Made by a program: the position numbers and the translations under genes. Under the pieces are notes generated by a model. The model saw only the letters and a program-made list of their open reading frames with translations. It made no database searches and was not told the origin of the DNA. From Amia ocellicauda (lineage: Eukaryota > Chordata > Actinopteri > Amiiformes > Amiidae), in NCBI RefSeq assembly GCF_036373705.1, contig NC_089852.1:38064207-38128206 (forward strand): 64,000 nucleotides of DNA, written 5' to 3'. Positions 10,096-64,000 of this stretch are shown here, in pieces; the first letter of the stretch is position 1; each line of letters begins with the position of its first letter.

Positions 10096-10219
10096 ACCTG
10101 CGTTTCTGCTCTTGGGGTTCAGGTACGCTTTAGCTTCCAGATTAAAAATAAAATAAAGTAGCATACATTTAATACCAGGAGAAAATAACTAGACAAATGG
10201 GTCTCATTTTTTAATTTGT

Positions 10220-10225
10220 TTTATT
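10220..10225 (-). terminator. fchsd2: Candidate distal poly(A) signal of fchsd2
   Basis: AATAAA on the minus strand about 2.6 kb downstream of the fchsd2 stop codon. Other AT-rich hexamers occur upstream in the 3' UTR, so shorter isoforms are possible. Confidence 0.5.
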
Positions 10226-12814
10226 ATTTAACATTTTGTACACAATAAATACAAACTTTTTACAGCCAATAAAATGCAGAAAGTATTTTGCACCACTGCT
10301 CTCCTATACTGACGCTGCGGTTCACAGAGAGAAACCCTGTTATTCACATGTCTGTTAAGGGAAGGCCTGTTCAATGTTTTTTGTTGTTGTTGTTGTTGTT
10401 GTTGTTTTTTTAGCAGCTCTTAAAAATATTATATTTAAAATAAAATAAAATAAAATAATACTACACGTGGCTATTTCAAGGGAGCATGGTTTGAAATCAT
10501 AAACTGGCCAAAGAATACAAGAGGTGGTCTCTGGTAAAAACAGCTTCTGAAGAATACAAACGCTGTAAACCATAAACTTCAAAACAAGTTTGATAACATT
10601 CAAAAGATCTCAACGAGATCAACAAGAATAGAAAGAGAAAGAGAGACGGACAGAACACATATTTATATATCTTCCCCTCCAAGTAACTACTTTTAATATC
10701 TAGACTGATTGATTTTATATTTTCATTCACATTCTTCCTCAAACATTTTAGTTTTACCTTCTCTTTACCATCAGCAATTTTGAGAACACATTTTAAAAAG
10801 CATTTTCCCCCGCAAAGAAACTAACTGCTTTCATTCGTTTTCAAGAACAAGAAATTAAAACCATAACTGGTTTGCAGAATCACACAAAGGCATTAGTCAC
10901 ACTAATGCTGAGAAACACAACAAACTCACAAACAAATACTCAAGGTACAGAGACAGCGGCTAAAGCAAAGACAAGGGGCAGTGCTAAAATAGCAATAATC
11001 GGTGGATTTATAACAACAACAAAAGTGCTGTAAAGAATTTCATTGCATAAAAAGGATTTTAGTTTTGTATTCACACTTGAAGGGGGATCCCACATTGATG
11101 CACTGTTTACCCTTGGGTCGGACTGGGCTGGTTCAGAGATCCAGAAGTTTAATTACAGGACTATTTTAGTTCAGAGTCGCCATGCACAGGGAAGGCATCT
11201 GTAAGCAATTGTGATGTGTGTGTTCCTTCTCATTAAACCAAATGTTTGAGTAGGAGAAGACTTTTAAGAGGGCACAACCTTCAGTTTGTTAAAAATGACA
11301 ACTGAAATCAACGTCTTACCCATTAAATAGCCACGTAATTGAGCTCCTGAGTGGGTCCCCAACTGAGAACAGCCATATTGTATTCTGCAACTTTATTTTT
11401 TTACATTTTTTACATTTACTACATTTCTTTGTCTTTCACACCTGTTTATATTCCTGCAAGTGTGCATGTGTAATAAACTCAACCCCAGTAAGTGTTACCA
11501 ACATTGTATTTCTAGAGAGATCAGTGGATAGGTCATAGTATATATTAAAAACAATACCATCAATGAAGAAAAAAATAAAGATAAAAATAAAATGTATTCT
11601 TTGAATCAAAGAAAAAAGTAAAAGGCTACCCCTCAAAAAGAAGCAGCATTAAAAGAAGAGACCCGAATCCAGAGAGACAGCTCTTTAAAAAAAAAAGTCA
11701 AAGCATCGAAGAGTTGGAACTGCATGTGAAGTGAGCCTCCTCTCCCGTCTGCAGTTTCACGACTCCACTCTGGGTGTCAGAAGTCTGTGATAGACATTGC
11801 CCCTGTGCTCCCCTTTATTAAATACTGTTTCAGAGTCCAATACAATTCTATTCAGTCTTTAACAGTGTTACACAATACAGATACATGTAAAATAATGCAC
11901 TTCAACTAATGTTCAGATATTGATTTGCATACATAAACTGATTAAATCTGCAGATAAGTGAAAAGAATACTGAAGGGCTATACAATGATTAACCTGCCAT
12001 TACTGATAATGCATCGGGGAAGATCAAAATCCGTCTAATCTGTATTGTATTCCTGTTTTTATTTGTTTTTGTTTTTTTGAGGGGGGACTAAATATTAGTA
12101 ATACAGATTCTTGTCTTCGTTATAAAAGCTGAAAAGAGATATATTTCTGTTATTCGTATTTCAATTGCCACATTTCCCTTATCTATGAGATAAAAGAGCT
12201 CAACTTATCTACTCTCATTTATTTTGTGACGGGGAAATTCACAGGGGGACCAGCCCCCTCGCTTTTCGTGCCAGTTTAACAATTCCCTTTCGCCTGCATG
12301 TCAATAGGATCTATTATATATCAAATAAAGTATCGACATGATAATGCTATATGAAGAAATGTCTCGCGTATTATGAACATTCCTATGGCAACAGTAATGT
12401 ACTGTACTAATGCACATTATATACGTATGATATGACTACTGGTGGCTGGGCCTTAGACTGCGTGGAGGAAGCCCCCGTGCTCCTGGATCGTCTCCCGAGG
12501 ACAGGCCTGCTCGCAGACACCTCTAGGCCCCGCCCTCTCAGCTCGAATAGTTCCTGCTTCCACATGGAGAGATGAGCAAGAAAGGCACAAAATATTTGTG
12601 ACTCGGAGGAAGTCGCTGGCCATCCCTTCGTTCCATTGTTCGTCTATAAGGAGTACTCGCACACTCCTCCACCCTGGCTCCAGAGACGAGAGGTCGTGGT
12701 GAAGGGGTGCGGACGTCCGGGACTCTGCTCGGAACTCCTCCACAGTGAGGAGCCAGGTCCAGATCAGTGTGTGAGCGTCGGGCGCCCCTGGCCTCCCTCG
12801 CCAGGGCGGCGCTC
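10226..12814 (-). other. fchsd2: fchsd2 3' untranslated region (inferred)
   Basis: A 2.6 kb stretch directly downstream of the stop codon with no intervening gene. It is AT-rich, with a TTG repeat (about 10381-10405, ACA-type on the transcript) and an AAAAT repeat (about 10436-10457). A GC-rich segment at 12430-12814 follows the stop. The 162-codon frame at 12453-12941 overlaps the last exon out of frame and has no recognisable domain. The UTR extent is inferred from the poly(A) signal. Confidence 0.55.
10379..10410. repeat. TTG trinucleotide microsatellite
   Basis: About eight TTG units flanked by T runs, within the inferred fchsd2 3' UTR, where the transcript would carry ACA/CAA repeats. 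Confidence 0.95.
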
Positions 12815-63781
<50,967 letters not shown>

Positions 63782-64000
63782 CTGTAGAAAAAAGAAAGCA
63801 AACATTAAAATTCACATTTCAGAGGTGCTTTTCAATTTACCAAAGAATGACAAAACTTGGTGACATTCACATCTTTTGAAAGAGGTTTCATGTCAATATT
63901 ATTTATGAATGAAGTCATGTACATCCTTCCGTTCTCCCCAAGGCAGGTTTAAACGGGTTTTGTCAGCATTTAGTTTGTCATGATCGTATGGTATATTATG
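63782..64000 (-). other. fchsd2: fchsd2 intron continuing past the right edge
   Basis: No coding sequence seen in the last 219 bases. Confidence 0.75.

Overview
The window reads as nuclear DNA of a ray-finned fish: spliced GT-AG genes, introns up to about 24 kb, a Tc1/mariner transposon remnant, an interspersed element with the GTCGCCCTGGATAAGGGC 3' tail common in fish SINE/L2 elements, and many microsatellites. Gene density is low, so it is not a compact pufferfish-like genome. A non-teleost or early-branching ray-finned fish is possible but cannot be settled from this window.

Three genes lie on the minus strand and are read from high to low coordinates. (1) Positions 77-1048 hold the first two coding exons of rps3 (40S ribosomal protein S3), with a typical ribosomal-protein promoter just above 1048: a 5'TOP pyrimidine tract, a TATA-like box and a palindromic ETS/GABP site. 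The rest of rps3 lies beyond the left edge. (2) Positions 2691-9733 hold a complete seven-exon gene for a protein of about 1,660 residues of the NACHT/WD-repeat family, closest in plan to NWD2 but diverged enough to look like a paralogue. (3) From 12815 to beyond the right edge is fchsd2 (FCH and double SH3 domains 2). Eighteen coding exons are visible, from residue about 41 of the human protein to the stop, with a 2.6 kb 3' UTR down to about 10.2 kb. Human RPS3 and FCHSD2 both lie in 11q13.4, so the layout fits conserved vertebrate linkage.

Most of the remaining sequence is fchsd2 intron. The 39300-63735 intron alone is 24.4 kb. Introns hold an internally deleted Tc1 element (28983-29857), an uninterrupted CT microsatellite of 86 units (52614-52785), a degenerate telomere-like CCCTAA stretch (about 56.12-56.34 kb) and other simple repeats. 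I found no convincing additional protein gene on either strand, and no rRNA, tRNA, snoRNA or CRISPR array. The strongest unexplained structure is a perfect 37-bp inverted repeat with a 3-nt spacer (10019-10095), between the 5' end of the NWD2-like gene and the 3' end of fchsd2.

The three genes do not form a pathway: rps3 is a translation gene, the NWD2-like protein a predicted STAND NTPase, and FCHSD2 a membrane and actin adaptor of endocytosis. They are neighbours by synteny.
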